Positions 1 through 6,755 of a stretch of DNA of 32,648 nucleotides are shown here, in pieces. How positions within the stretch are numbered: position 1 is the first letter of the stretch; each line of letters opens with the position of its first letter. Made by a program: the position numbers and the translations under genes. The stretch covers positions 1 through 32,648 of the forward strand of contig DASTZZ010000070.1 in the NCBI GenBank assembly GCA_035764005.1. Direction: 5' to 3'. This DNA comes from Terriglobales bacterium. GTDB lineage: Bacteria; Acidobacteriota; Terriglobia; Terriglobales; Acidobacteriaceae. The notes beneath the pieces were generated by a model. The model made no database searches. It was given only the letters and a program-made list of their open reading frames with translations, and was not told the DNA's origin.

Positions 1-300
1 CTTTGCGTTCGCGTTGCCGGCATGGTGCTGTAGTAGGTTCCTGATCGGCTCCGGTGGGGATGAAGATACCCTTCCGCCGGCGCCTGCGACAGCACTCAGC
101 AGATCTCCCGACGTTCGCTTCTTCCGCAAAGGTCGCGCGCGTATCATCGCCGCGAGCAAGACATGCTCCGGCGGATGCTCGCTCCAGTACTCCAGAAGCT
201 CGTTGGCCTGGCGCAGCGTGAGGAGTTCGATTTCGGGAATGGTCCATCCAGTGGATGTTGCGATGTAGCCGAAGAGGTGTGGCCAGTCGGCGATCCGGCT
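1..300 (-). CDS. Tail assembly chaperone, -1 frame extension (gpT-like), partial
   Basis: This reading frame is open from about position 423 down to the window edge and lies in the -1 frame relative to the upstream tail chaperone ORF, which stops at 300-302. Its translated part starts with residues such as RIADWPHLFGYIATSTGW and continues with a helix-rich segment (LLTLRQANELLEYW). I see no ATG, GTG or TTG in this frame between the upstream stop (424-426) and the conserved-looking part; the first ATG is at 147, well inside it. In many long-tailed phages the second chaperone is made only as a G-GT fusion by -1 ribosomal slippage, and the layout here fits that. The gene runs off the left edge. 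The T-like identity is inferred from position and overlap, not from a recognised motif. Confidence 0.6.
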
Positions 301-641
301 TAGTCGGCCGCTGGCGCGGGTTCCCCCTGGGAAGCAGCTTCGGAGCCACGAAGCCGCGAAGCTTCGGAGCTTTGGCGTTTCAGTCCTGAGGCTTCGAGCA
401 CGCGATCCAGGACTTCGGTGAAGTTATTGAGGTCAAGCATTTCTTCCAGCTGTTCCAGCGCGATCTCCGGATGCAGCTTGCTGATGGAAGCATGAATCAC
501 CGGAACCAGCGACAGCATCGAGCCGAATCCGTGGGCGATCTTTTGTTCAGCGCCGAGCAGTGCAGACTCGAGCCGTCGAAGGTCGCCCAGAGTAAGAGGT
601 GAGAGTGTGAATGTGCGGCCATGCAAGCTAATCGAGTTCAT
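300..641 (-). CDS. Phage tail assembly chaperone (gpG-like)
   Basis: A 113-residue protein beginning MNSISLHGRTF. I chose the ATG at 641 rather than an upstream in-frame start at 662, because an AAGGA-type ribosome binding site lies about 7 nt before it. It follows the tail tube gene and precedes the frame that runs to the window edge, which is the standard place for the chaperone that coats the tape measure protein during tail assembly in siphoviruses. The protein is small, largely helical, and ends in an Ala/Pro/Glu-rich tail. Near its 3' end is a run of five G on the coding strand (plus-strand 323-327) where slippage into the -1 frame could happen. The family assignment rests mainly on gene order and size. 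Confidence 0.65.
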   Translation of the reverse strand: MNSISLHGRTFTLSPLTLGDLRRLESALLGAEQKIAHGFGSMLSLVPVIHASISKLHPEIALEQLEEMLDLNNFTEVLDRVLEASGLKRQSSEASRLRGSEAASQGEPAPAAD

Positions 642-659
642 AAAAGTCCTTGAAGAAGT

Positions 660-788
660 CAAAACACGACGCGGATTTCGCGGACCGTTCCGGCGCGGAT
701 AAACGCGGAATTCGGGAGTGCAAACCCAACTCCTTCTGCGTTAATCCGCGTCCCATCCGCGCAATCCGCGTCGTGTTTTGGTTTTGAT
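660..788. repeat. Inverted word-array repeat, CGCGGAT family
   Basis: Intergenic element. The left arm reads as successive 9-11 bp words ending in CGCGGAT, and the right arm carries the reverse complement (ATCCGCG words). The outer ends are AAAACACGACGCGGAT and its complement before GTTTTGG. The same family occurs at 6756-6905, 20463-20528, 21768-21922 and 24998-25180. No coding potential was noticed. Confidence 0.85.
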
Positions 789-1526
789 TTATTCGGCCAG
801 GTAGAGGTCCATCACCTGCCCGCCAGCACTCGCGAACGCTTCGAAGTCGAACTCGGGCACGAGGAAGTCTTCGTTCTTCGTTGCCCATGTGAGCTTTTCG
901 GCGACGCAGGAATAAAGGAGCAGGTTCGCCTGCTTGCCCGCGTATTGCTCGTTGAGCAGGATCTGGAACGTCGGAGCGAATCCCATGAGCTGCTGGCGGA
1001 TGTTGAGCTGCACGCCTGCCGAGCTGGTGTAGCGATATGAGATGAGCACGGCGGCTCCGGCGTCGGCTGCAGCGAAGGTGTACACGCCGGCGCTAACCGC
1101 ATACTGTCCTTGCACCGGCGCGCTCGAGACTTTCACCAGCGGCAGTCCGGTGGCGGAGTAGCGCACGCCCCAGTCATCGACGAACTGCGCTGAGTTCGTC
1201 ACTGTGACCGTGTACGGCGCTGATCCAGGCACGCTCTGCGCTTCGTCGAGCGATGTGAGCTTTTGTCCGCTGGTCATCGTCTGGCCGAAGAAGAGATCGT
1301 TCACGTGCTTGCCGACGATCTGCGCGAACTTCGCTTTGCCGGCGATCTTGCACTTGCCGCGTGCGACGGCTTCGGCGTACTGGTTCTGTCCGTAGAGTTC
1401 TTTCAGCGAGCCCGAGATCTCCAGACTGACGTCCTGCAGCGTGCCGAACTTGATGGGCGTAGGATTCGCCGCGAGGTTCCCGCCAACGGGATATCCCCAG
1501 AGCGTGCCTGATCCGAATTGGAACAT
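789..1526 (-). CDS. Phage major tail tube protein
   Basis: A 245-residue protein starting MFQFGSGTLWGYPVGG, preceded by a strong AGGAG ribosome binding site about 7 nt upstream. It is rich in beta-strand and small residues, and has a segment (TSGQKLTSLDEAQSVPG) that resembles tube subunits. Its place between the tail terminator-like gene and the tail chaperone, and its size, match the tube protein of siphoviruses, which polymerises into the hollow tail shaft. A central region (about residues 95-170) looks like an inserted beta-rich surface domain. Identity comes from context, size and composition; no catalytic motif is expected. Confidence 0.7.
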   Translation of the reverse strand: MFQFGSGTLWGYPVGGNLAANPTPIKFGTLQDVSLEISGSLKELYGQNQYAEAVARGKCKIAGKAKFAQIVGKHVNDLFFGQTMTSGQKLTSLDEAQSVPGSAPYTVTVTNSAQFVDDWGVRYSATGLPLVKVSSAPVQGQYAVSAGVYTFAAADAGAAVLISYRYTSSAGVQLNIRQQLMGFAPTFQILLNEQYAGKQANLLLYSCVAEKLTWATKNEDFLVPEFDFEAFASAGGQVMDLYLAE

Positions 1527-1546
1527 TTTCTTTCTCCTGCCGTCTT

Positions 1547-1597
1547 TGTCATTCCGAATCCCCAGCGTTCTTTTCGCTGGGGTGAGGAATCCCTACT
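1547..1597. repeat. TGTCAT-type hairpin, left end of the GIY-YIG element
   Basis: The unit reads TGTCATTCC-GA-stem-GA-GGAATCCCTA. The outer stem is TTCC/GGAA, then GA opposes GA, then an apical stem CCCCAGCG/CGCTGGGG closes a T-rich loop. It is the inverted partner of the unit at 2049-2098, and the two differ by compensating bases in the apical stem. Confidence 0.9.
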
Positions 1598-1662
1598 GGC
1601 TCCAAAAAGCTTTGCATTCGCGGCATGCCTACGGCGCTGAACGCGATGGATTCCATGGCTGC

Positions 1663-1668
1663 TACAAT
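1663..1668 (+). promoter_or_regulatory. -10 box TACAAT of the GIY-YIG gene
   Basis: The hexamer ends 8 nt before the ATG at 1677, with no Shine-Dalgarno sequence between. This spacing suggests a leaderless transcript. The -35 is not obvious. Confidence 0.5.
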
Positions 1669-1676
1669 CCCGCCGC

Positions 1677-1988
1677 ATGGCGCAGTCCTCTAGAGCCTAC
1701 TTCGTCTACATTCTTTCGAGCATCTCGGGGACCTTGTACGTCGGAATAAGCAACAATGTTCTGCGCAGAGGGGCAGAGCACTCGATCGGCCAGCCTAGTT
1801 CCTTTACTACTCGATACAAGGTGAATCGGCTGGTTTATTTCGAGACATACACCGACGTAACGAAAGCAATTGCGCGCGAAAAGCAGATCAAGGCTTACCG
1901 ACGCGAAAAGAAAATTGCACTAATCAGGAGCATGAATCCTTCATGGATTGACTTACGCGGGAAACTACTGCGCGAGTCGCTGCTCTAG
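1677..1988 (+). CDS. GIY-YIG nuclease, single-domain, repeat-flanked
   Basis: A 103-residue protein that is almost entirely one GIY-YIG domain. The first motif is YFVYIL (residues 8-13) and the second is LYVGIS (20-25). The conserved arginine pair R30-R31 precedes H35, and the catalytic glutamate is in AREKQIK (E68). The C-terminus has the typical ALIRSMNPSW-DL ending of small stand-alone members. Such nucleases make a divalent-metal-dependent phosphodiester cut. The gene is on the strand opposite the prophage tail operon. It lies between two inverted hairpin repeats (1547-1597 and 2049-2098), so the 552 bp unit looks like an insertion between the tube and tail terminator genes. The family also includes cellular proteins of unknown role, so its part in mobility is an inference from the flanks. 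Confidence 0.9.
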   Translation: MAQSSRAYFVYILSSISGTLYVGISNNVLRRGAEHSIGQPSSFTTRYKVNRLVYFETYTDVTKAIAREKQIKAYRREKKIALIRSMNPSWIDLRGKLLRESLL

Positions 1989-2048
1989 CCATGCCTCGAT
2001 GTGACTCAATAGGGTTGTTATCGCTGTAACCGACCTTTACTGGAGTTT

Positions 2049-2098
2049 GTAGGGATTCCTCACCCCTGCGAAAGACACGCAGGGGATTCGGAATGACA
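2049..2098. repeat. TGTCAT-type hairpin, right end of the GIY-YIG element
   Basis: Inverted copy of 1547-1597. The apical stem is CCCCTGCG/CGCAGGGG, where the left copy has CCCCAGCG/CGCTGGGG, so pairing is kept although the sequence changed. Confidence 0.9.
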
Positions 2099-2107
2099 AT
2101 AAAAAAA

Positions 2108-2554
2108 TTAAGCCGCCGTCAAAATCTCCACCGGCACCACCGCCATCGCCGCCGCTCCGTTCACGTTCTCGACGATGCGCGCGCTGCCTTGCAGCCGGCA
2201 ATGCGAGACCTTGCCGCCGAGCGTCTGCTTGCCGTCGGAGTTTGGCGGCGGAGCTAGCGCGGCTTCGACGGCGTCGAGCAGATCATTCAATTCCTGAGAT
2301 GGGACTGTTTGCTCGTCGCCTGAGCCTTGCGTGTAGATCACGAGATCGACGGTAGCAATCCAGATGATCGGCTCGCCATTAGCGTTGGTCTTCGCGCGCT
2401 CGCCGGTTTGGACCTGGAACAACGCCGGTCTGGATTCCGGCGAGACCTGCTCCGGCATTCGCCATCGGCGCGAGATTGTGGCGAACTTCGCGCCGAGGGC
2501 GCTCTGCAGTGTAGCGAAGAGCGCGGAATAGATTTGTTCGCGAGGAAGGTTCAT
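2108..2554 (-). CDS. Phage tail terminator / tail completion-like protein
   Basis: A 148-residue protein beginning MNLPREQIYSALFATLQ. The N-terminal helix, then a beta-strand stretch (PALFQVQTGERA, IWIATVDLVIYTQ) and a second helix (LNDLLDAVEAAL), follow the pattern of gpU-like tail terminators, which cap the tail shaft and join it to the head. A weak AGG ribosome binding site lies before the ATG. It sits between the head-tail connector and the tube gene, the expected order. The function is inferred from position, size and this strand/helix pattern. Confidence 0.6.
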   Translation of the reverse strand: MNLPREQIYSALFATLQSALGAKFATISRRWRMPEQVSPESRPALFQVQTGERAKTNANGEPIIWIATVDLVIYTQGSGDEQTVPSQELNDLLDAVEAALAPPPNSDGKQTLGGKVSHCRLQGSARIVENVNGAAAMAVVPVEILTAA

Positions 2555-2567
2555 TGCGGGTACCTGT

Positions 2568-2652
2568 TGTCATTCCGAGCGCAGCGAGGAATCCCTACTA
2601 TGCCCATGCATTCTCGGTTCAGTAGGGATTCCTCGCTGCGCTCGGAATGACA
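2568..2652. repeat. TGTCAT-type hairpin pair (85 bp)
   Basis: Two units in near-perfect inverted orientation, ends TGTCATTCCGAG and CTCGGAATGACA. Each unit keeps TTCC-GA-GC-gca-GC-GA-GGAA, a short version of the hairpin that flanks the GIY-YIG gene. It lies between the connector and tail terminator genes. Confidence 0.9.
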
Positions 2653-2664
2653 GAAAATCCGCGC

Positions 2665-3279
2665 TCAGGCAAGCGCCCGCCGCGTGTACTGCTCCAACGT
2701 CAACTGCACGCTGGCCGGCAACATCTCGCGCGAGAAGTTGATTGTTACTTGCCCATTTGCGGAATTGGAATCTTCGCCGATGTGTGTGCGGCGGCGATAG
2801 ATGTAGGCGAAGCCTTCGATTGCGGCTTGCTGCAGATCTAGCGGCAACGTCGCGTATCCCGCCTGATAGATGAGCTGAACATTCTGGAATCCGCGCGTGA
2901 AGCGATATTGATATTGGCTGCTGTATGGACCCAGCGAGTAGAACGCGCTCGATCCGCCGCGCAGCATGATCTTGCGAGCGTCGAAGACGAAGCCGGTGCT
3001 GACCTGATCGACGGCAGCCGCAATCGAGACGCCGTTCACCACCACGCTGCTGACCGAGATCAGCGGGAAATTGCGCGGCAGGATGAAGAGCGCGTCGTTG
3101 CCGTCGCGATTCTCGGTGTACGAGGTCGCGATGAGGTGATCGCGATTCATCCAGCGCAGCATCTGCAGCGAACCGCGCGTGATCAGGTTCTGCAGCAGCG
3201 TGTCTTCGGCGTTGGTCTGGATGTTGAGCCAGGCTTTCAGGTCGGCGAGTACGCAGAGATCGTCGGGAGATGGAGGCAT
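2665..3279 (-). CDS. Phage head-tail connector protein (gp6-like)
   Basis: A 204-residue protein starting MPPSPDDLCVLADLKAWLNI. The opening (a short strand, then LADLKAWLNI followed by DTLLQNLITRGSLQMLRWMNRD) is typical of the phage connector family with HK97 gp6-like folds, which form the ring below the portal. The middle carries NGVSIAAA and GYATLPLDLQQAAIEGFAYIYRRR, the latter resembling the usual C-terminal helix of the family. It follows the major capsid gene and precedes the tail terminator. No clear Shine-Dalgarno sequence was seen. Confidence 0.75.
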   Translation of the reverse strand: MPPSPDDLCVLADLKAWLNIQTNAEDTLLQNLITRGSLQMLRWMNRDHLIATSYTENRDGNDALFILPRNFPLISVSSVVVNGVSIAAAVDQVSTGFVFDARKIMLRGGSSAFYSLGPYSSQYQYRFTRGFQNVQLIYQAGYATLPLDLQQAAIEGFAYIYRRRTHIGEDSNSANGQVTINFSREMLPASVQLTLEQYTRRALA

Positions 3280-3299
3280 AGGCTTTGTGGTTTCTGTCT

Positions 3300-3755
3300 T
3301 GTCATTCCGAAGCCGCGTTGTTTGCGGCTGAGGAATCCCTATCGATTCCCATGCAGGTGGCTAGCAGAGGGATTTCGTCGTTGTGGGATGCATCACTGTC
3401 ATTCCGAACGACAGCGAGTGTTCCCCAATCGACACAGCATCGTGACGATAGGGATTCCTCGCTACGCTCGGAATGGCAAGGAAACAGCTTTGTCATTCCG
3501 AAGCCGCGTTGTTTGCGGCTGAGGAATCCCTATGGACTTCCATGCAGGCTGGTTAGCAGAGAGAGTCGTCACGTAAGTGACCGCCATTCTGAACCAAGGC
3601 GTGTAATACCCGGATCGACGCTGCATTGTAAGGGTAGGGATTCCTCGCTACGCTCGGAATGACAATCTTTTCGCGCCAGCCCGAACGACAGCGAGTGTTC
3701 CCGAGCCGACACTGCATCGTGACGATAGGGATTCCTCGCTGCGCTCGGAATGACA
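3300..3755. repeat. Cluster of TGTCAT-type hairpin units
   Basis: About 450 bp between the capsid and connector genes, with no gene. At least three forward units start near 3300, 3397 and 3491, and three reverse units end near 3478, 3664 and 3755. Forward units have the apical stem AGCCGC/GCGGCT; reverse units have GC-gta-GC or GC-gca-GC. A secondary conserved stretch (CGACAGCGAGTGTTCCC) occurs at about 3408 and 3686. Confidence 0.9.
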
Positions 3756-3769
3756 AAAGAAGAAAAGAG

Positions 3770-5230
3770 CTATCCATTGCCAATGTTCTGCAATAAACAG
3801 AACGAGAACGGCGCGAAGACCTGCAGCACCTCATCGACATACACGCCGAATTGGTACACGCGGCTGGTGATTGGCCAATCCACCTGGTGGTAGTCGCGGC
3901 GGCATTTGATCTGCGCGACGTTGTTCACGTTCGACAGCGGATACGGCAGGCGCTCGGTCTGCATGAGCAGCGTGCCTGCGGTGAGGTATGGATGGATCTC
4001 CATGGGGATCACCTGTCCGCCGCCGGGCGCGAACTTGTTGAAGTAACCGGCGACCATCGATCCGCCGACCACCGCCGGCTTGCCTTCAACGTTGAGGTTA
4101 ATGCGGAAGAGCGGCACGCCCGTGGCAGCGAGGACCTTCTTGTTGATGTTCGCCGCCTCCTGCGAGCTCACCCAGATTTTCGACGGCGACAGACGGTTCG
4201 AGTCCCACTGCGCTTTCAGCGCGGCGTCGATCTCGACGATGCCGCTCGCGCTGTCCGAGGTGAGAGTCGCTCCGTCGAGCGACTTGTAGTACGCATTGCC
4301 GCCGCCATTTACGTTGTTCACGATCTGCGTGATGAAGCCATCGAAGAGCAGCGCGTTCTTGCTGTTGTCCGCGGTAATCTGGTTCGCAGTCTGCGTGCCC
4401 GCGCCGTTGGCTGAGAGCGTGACTTTGTTTACCGTCGTGATCATTGCCAGGACGGCGTTCGACGCCGACGTTCCCAGATACCACGCATATCCCGCAGCGC
4501 CCGGGACTGCGGTGACGGTTGCGTTAATGGTCTGGTTTCCTGAAGTGGTCGTGATCGCGTTCGAAGCAGCCGAGACATTCGACGAGCCGCCACCGTACGA
4601 GTCGGAAGTCCCGTCGATGTTGGTACGCGATACAGATTTGGGAACGCCGTTGGGTACGGTCGAGTTCAAAAAGCCTTCTGCGGTCAGCGCGACTACATAC
4701 ACGAGGTTGCCGGCTTGCACCGTAATTGCGCCGCCCGATGCAACGCTTGCGACCGGAGCCGAGGGCGTCCCTAGCGCGAGCGATGCATTCCCGTTTAGGA
4801 TCACGCGCTCTTCGGCGATCATCACCGAGCGCAACACAGACTCGACGGTTCGTGCCCGAGCATCGTCGAAGCCTTCAGCTGCGTACAGGGCTTCGAAGGT
4901 GACGTCGCCTTCCAGGCCGAGTCCGGCGTAGGCGGCGGTGTAATCCTGCTCGTTGACGGTAATGCGTCCACCGCGTTTACCTTCAGCGACTCCCGGCGAG
5001 AGATTCGCTGTATTGATCGCGGTGATCGCCTTCCAGCGCGTAGCCGTGTCGCCATTGCCCATCACGCGCGGAAGCGCATTGCGCAGCGGCGAGAGGACGG
5101 GATACAGCAGCTTCGCCGGCCCCGTCAGATCGTAGTTGACCAGACCGGTAGAGGTCTGGAAGGTCGCTTTGGCAAGATCGATGCCTTTCAGCAGCTCGAT
5201 CGTGCGCTCGGTGACTTCTCCGTTGAACAT
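3770..5230 (-). CDS. Phage major capsid protein with inserted domain
   Basis: A 486-residue protein. I chose the ATG at 5230 (MFNGEVTERTIELLKG) because an AAGGA ribosome binding site lies about 8 nt upstream; the open frame extends to 5299 but the added residues look non-coding. The N-terminal part (LSPLRNALPRV, TRWKAI) and C-terminal part (PSKIWVSSQEAANINKK, YPLSNVNNVAQIKCRRDYHQVDW) look like the HK97-type major head protein. Between them (about residues 155-300) is a Ser/Thr/Gly/Asn-rich beta segment with an Ig-like look (GNLVYVVALTAEG, TVTAVPGAAGYAWYLG), probably a surface domain. It directly follows the protease/scaffold gene, apart from the small plus-strand gene at 5376-5750. Confidence 0.8.
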   Translation of the reverse strand: MFNGEVTERTIELLKGIDLAKATFQTSTGLVNYDLTGPAKLLYPVLSPLRNALPRVMGNGDTATRWKAITAINTANLSPGVAEGKRGGRITVNEQDYTAAYAGLGLEGDVTFEALYAAEGFDDARARTVESVLRSVMIAEERVILNGNASLALGTPSAPVASVASGGAITVQAGNLVYVVALTAEGFLNSTVPNGVPKSVSRTNIDGTSDSYGGGSSNVSAASNAITTTSGNQTINATVTAVPGAAGYAWYLGTSASNAVLAMITTVNKVTLSANGAGTQTANQITADNSKNALLFDGFITQIVNNVNGGGNAYYKSLDGATLTSDSASGIVEIDAALKAQWDSNRLSPSKIWVSSQEAANINKKVLAATGVPLFRINLNVEGKPAVVGGSMVAGYFNKFAPGGGQVIPMEIHPYLTAGTLLMQTERLPYPLSNVNNVAQIKCRRDYHQVDWPITSRVYQFGVYVDEVLQVFAPFSFCLLQNIGNG

Positions 5231-5267
5231 GGCTTTTTCCTTCGAGATATGGATTTTGTTGAATTCG

Positions 5268-5292
5268 TATTCACCACGGAGACGCGGAGGGC
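5268..5292. repeat. CACGGAG word-array fragment
   Basis: Short arm with CACGGAG and CGCGGAG words, matching the larger element at 29217-29345. No partner arm was seen nearby. Confidence 0.5.
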
Positions 5293-5361
5293 ACCCCATG
5301 TTGGGATTACCGAAGTCATGAAGACTTCAGCTCCTTGGCAACCGTGAGAGCAGTGACTGTC

Positions 5362-5367
5362 TATACT
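5362..5367 (+). promoter_or_regulatory. -10 box TATACT of the small membrane protein gene
   Basis: It ends 8 nt before the ATG at 5376, again suggesting a leaderless mRNA. TTGGCA at 5335-5340 is too far away (21 nt) for a standard -35. Confidence 0.45.
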
Positions 5368-5375
5368 CTGGGCGT

Positions 5376-5750
5376 ATGCGAGCGGTTTACGAACTTGCCG
5401 CGATGTTCGGAATTTCTGGCTGTTACTTGTATTTCCACCACAATTGGTGGGTGAGGCACCTTGTCCGCTTTGCTGCGTCTCACAATCTCGACGAGCGAGA
5501 TCGGCACTATCGTCGCTGGAGCTTTATAGCGGCGCTTGGCATGCTTCCGAGCTGTGCTGCGCTGATTGGCGGCTTGGTTGTGATGGGTGAAATCCTCCCC
5601 AAAGCACATCGCGCTGTTTACATCTATGCGTATTTGTTTGTCTGGGTGGTATCAATATCCCCCACGATGATTTTTGCCTTTCGCCATGCAGGGCCGAAGC
5701 TGTGCGAGTTGGGTTACCCTGGCTACCGAAAGACGAATCCCATCTCGTAA
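5376..5750 (+). CDS. Small membrane protein, unrecognised (possible prophage moron)
   Basis: A 124-residue protein that I do not recognise. It has hydrophobic segments near residues 5-20, 49-71 (FIAALGMLPSCAALIGGLVVMG) and 80-102 (VYIYAYLFVWVVSISPTMIFAF), so it is likely an inner-membrane protein with two or three spans. A basic, Arg/His-rich stretch (residues 24-48) separates the first two. It is transcribed against the surrounding head operon, has its own -10 box, and appears less GC-rich than its neighbours. These are features of a moron: a gene added to a phage genome and expressed by the lysogen. The opposite frame has no better candidate. Confidence 0.55.
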   Translation: MRAVYELAAMFGISGCYLYFHHNWWVRHLVRFAASHNLDERDRHYRRWSFIAALGMLPSCAALIGGLVVMGEILPKAHRAVYIYAYLFVWVVSISPTMIFAFRHAGPKLCELGYPGYRKTNPIS

Positions 5751-5817
5751 CAGTTTTTGCGAGCGGTCCTTCCGCGAGCAGGAAAATGCCGGCCTCACAC
5801 GACAAGAATGGCCAGAA

Positions 5818-6159
5818 TTACGCTCCGATTGCAGGATGCGTGTGCGCCGATTTCATGGCTTCGAGAAAGCCTGCTTCGGCGTCGCCGTGGGCACCTTCAC
5901 CTTTTGCGGGAATGCTGGCTTTCGAGGCGCTCCTGGCGTCATCCTCTTTTGAAATTGTCACGCTGGTGCGCGCAACGCGGCGCTCGGGCGCGGTGAAGCT
6001 CTTGGCGAAACCTTCGCTGAATTTTCGGAAGGCCTCGGCGAGTTCTTTCAGCCCGGATTCGAGCGATTCCAGTTTGCGGTCGAGCTCGCCGATCTTCTCC
6101 AGCGAAGCGGTGGTTTGCGAAATTGCTTTTGCGAGTTCTTGTTCGTAATTGGGATTCAT
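5818..6159 (-). CDS. Nested scaffold protein (internal start in the protease gene)
   Basis: The internal in-frame ATG at 6159 is preceded by GGAG about 5 nt upstream, a better ribosome binding site than that of the full-length start. It would give a 113-residue protein containing the predicted coiled coil and a basic C-terminal tail, the usual composition of an assembly scaffold. Lambda makes its scaffold in the same nested way inside its protease gene. Independent expression here is inferred from the ribosome binding site only. Confidence 0.5.
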   Translation of the reverse strand: MNPNYEQELAKAISQTTASLEKIGELDRKLESLESGLKELAEAFRKFSEGFAKSFTAPERRVARTSVTISKEDDARSASKASIPAKGEGAHGDAEAGFLEAMKSAHTHPAIGA

Positions 6160-6744
6160 TGCGTCTCCGTTTCTGTGGGCTGCTGGCTTCTGGCTACTGG
6201 CTTCCGGAAAAACCGCTGGTTGGCCAGAAGCTAGAGGCCAGGAGCCAGAAGCCGCGAATTTTCGTACTTCGACACTGCCGTCATCTTTAATCGCCGTGAA
6301 ATGCGCGTTGGGCACCGCAGGATTGTCGACTACGCTGATCTCGGCCGGCTGCGCGGTGAAGCGCAGGAATTCGCCGTCGGGCCACATCTGCACGTAGCGC
6401 CCGCCGATGGAAAAGCCGGTGTACACGCCCTCCACGCACTTGAGCCAGGCAACGTCATCGACGATCCTGGCGCGCACTGCGATGGTCTTCTTCTCGTCGT
6501 TAAATTCGAGATTGACGAGCTTGCCTACGGCGCTCGAGCGATGCATCTCGCGAACGTTGCCTAGGCTGCGCCCGGAAGTGGCATTCGCGATCTCGCGCGA
6601 CCACTCTTCGAAGTAGGGCTTGGATGAGGCATAGTCGAAGATCTCGCCGTCTTTATCGACGACTTCGGCAGTCGCGAGTCCCCAAACTTCCCGTTGTGGT
6701 TCATCGACTTTGGTGAGAGCGGCGAAGAGCGTTACTTTGTTCAT
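5818..6744 (-). CDS. Phage prohead protease (XkdF-like) fused to scaffold region
   Basis: A 308-residue protein. Residues 1-150 look like an XkdF-type serine protease domain: GLATAEVVDKDGEIFDY, then NVREMHRSSAVGK with a candidate catalytic histidine, then YTGFSIGGRY with a candidate serine, and a hydrophobic ISVVDNPAVP strand. Such proteases clip the scaffold and capsid proteins during head maturation. The C-terminal part from about residue 196 (MNPNYEQELAKAISQ) is a coiled-coil-like segment (LEKIGELDRKLESLESGLKELAEAFRKFSEGF) typical of scaffolds. The linker at about residues 165-192 is encoded by a repeat array (6181-6252). Internal initiation at 6159 probably makes a separate scaffold protein. 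The gene follows the portal and precedes the capsid, as usual. Confidence 0.75.
   Translation of the reverse strand: MNKVTLFAALTKVDEPQREVWGLATAEVVDKDGEIFDYASSKPYFEEWSREIANATSGRSLGNVREMHRSSAVGKLVNLEFNDEKKTIAVRARIVDDVAWLKCVEGVYTGFSIGGRYVQMWPDGEFLRFTAQPAEISVVDNPAVPNAHFTAIKDDGSVEVRKFAASGSWPLASGQPAVFPEASSQKPAAHRNGDAMNPNYEQELAKAISQTTASLEKIGELDRKLESLESGLKELAEAFRKFSEGFAKSFTAPERRVARTSVTISKEDDARSASKASIPAKGEGAHGDAEAGFLEAMKSAHTHPAIGA
6181..6252. repeat. Inverted word-array repeat, CTGGCTT family, inside the protease gene
   Basis: Left arm of 7 bp words (CTGGCTT, CTGGCTA, CTGGCTT); right arm of complementary words (CCAGAAG, CCAGGAG). It lies in frame in the protease-scaffold linker and encodes SGSWPLASGQPAVFPEASSQ. 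Confidence 0.8.
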
Positions 6745-6755
6745 CTGTTGTTCTC

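Noticed and set aside
3851-4414. Plus-strand frame opposite the capsid gene
   Set aside because: Antisense to the capsid, with His/Arg/Val-rich sequence and no ribosome binding site.
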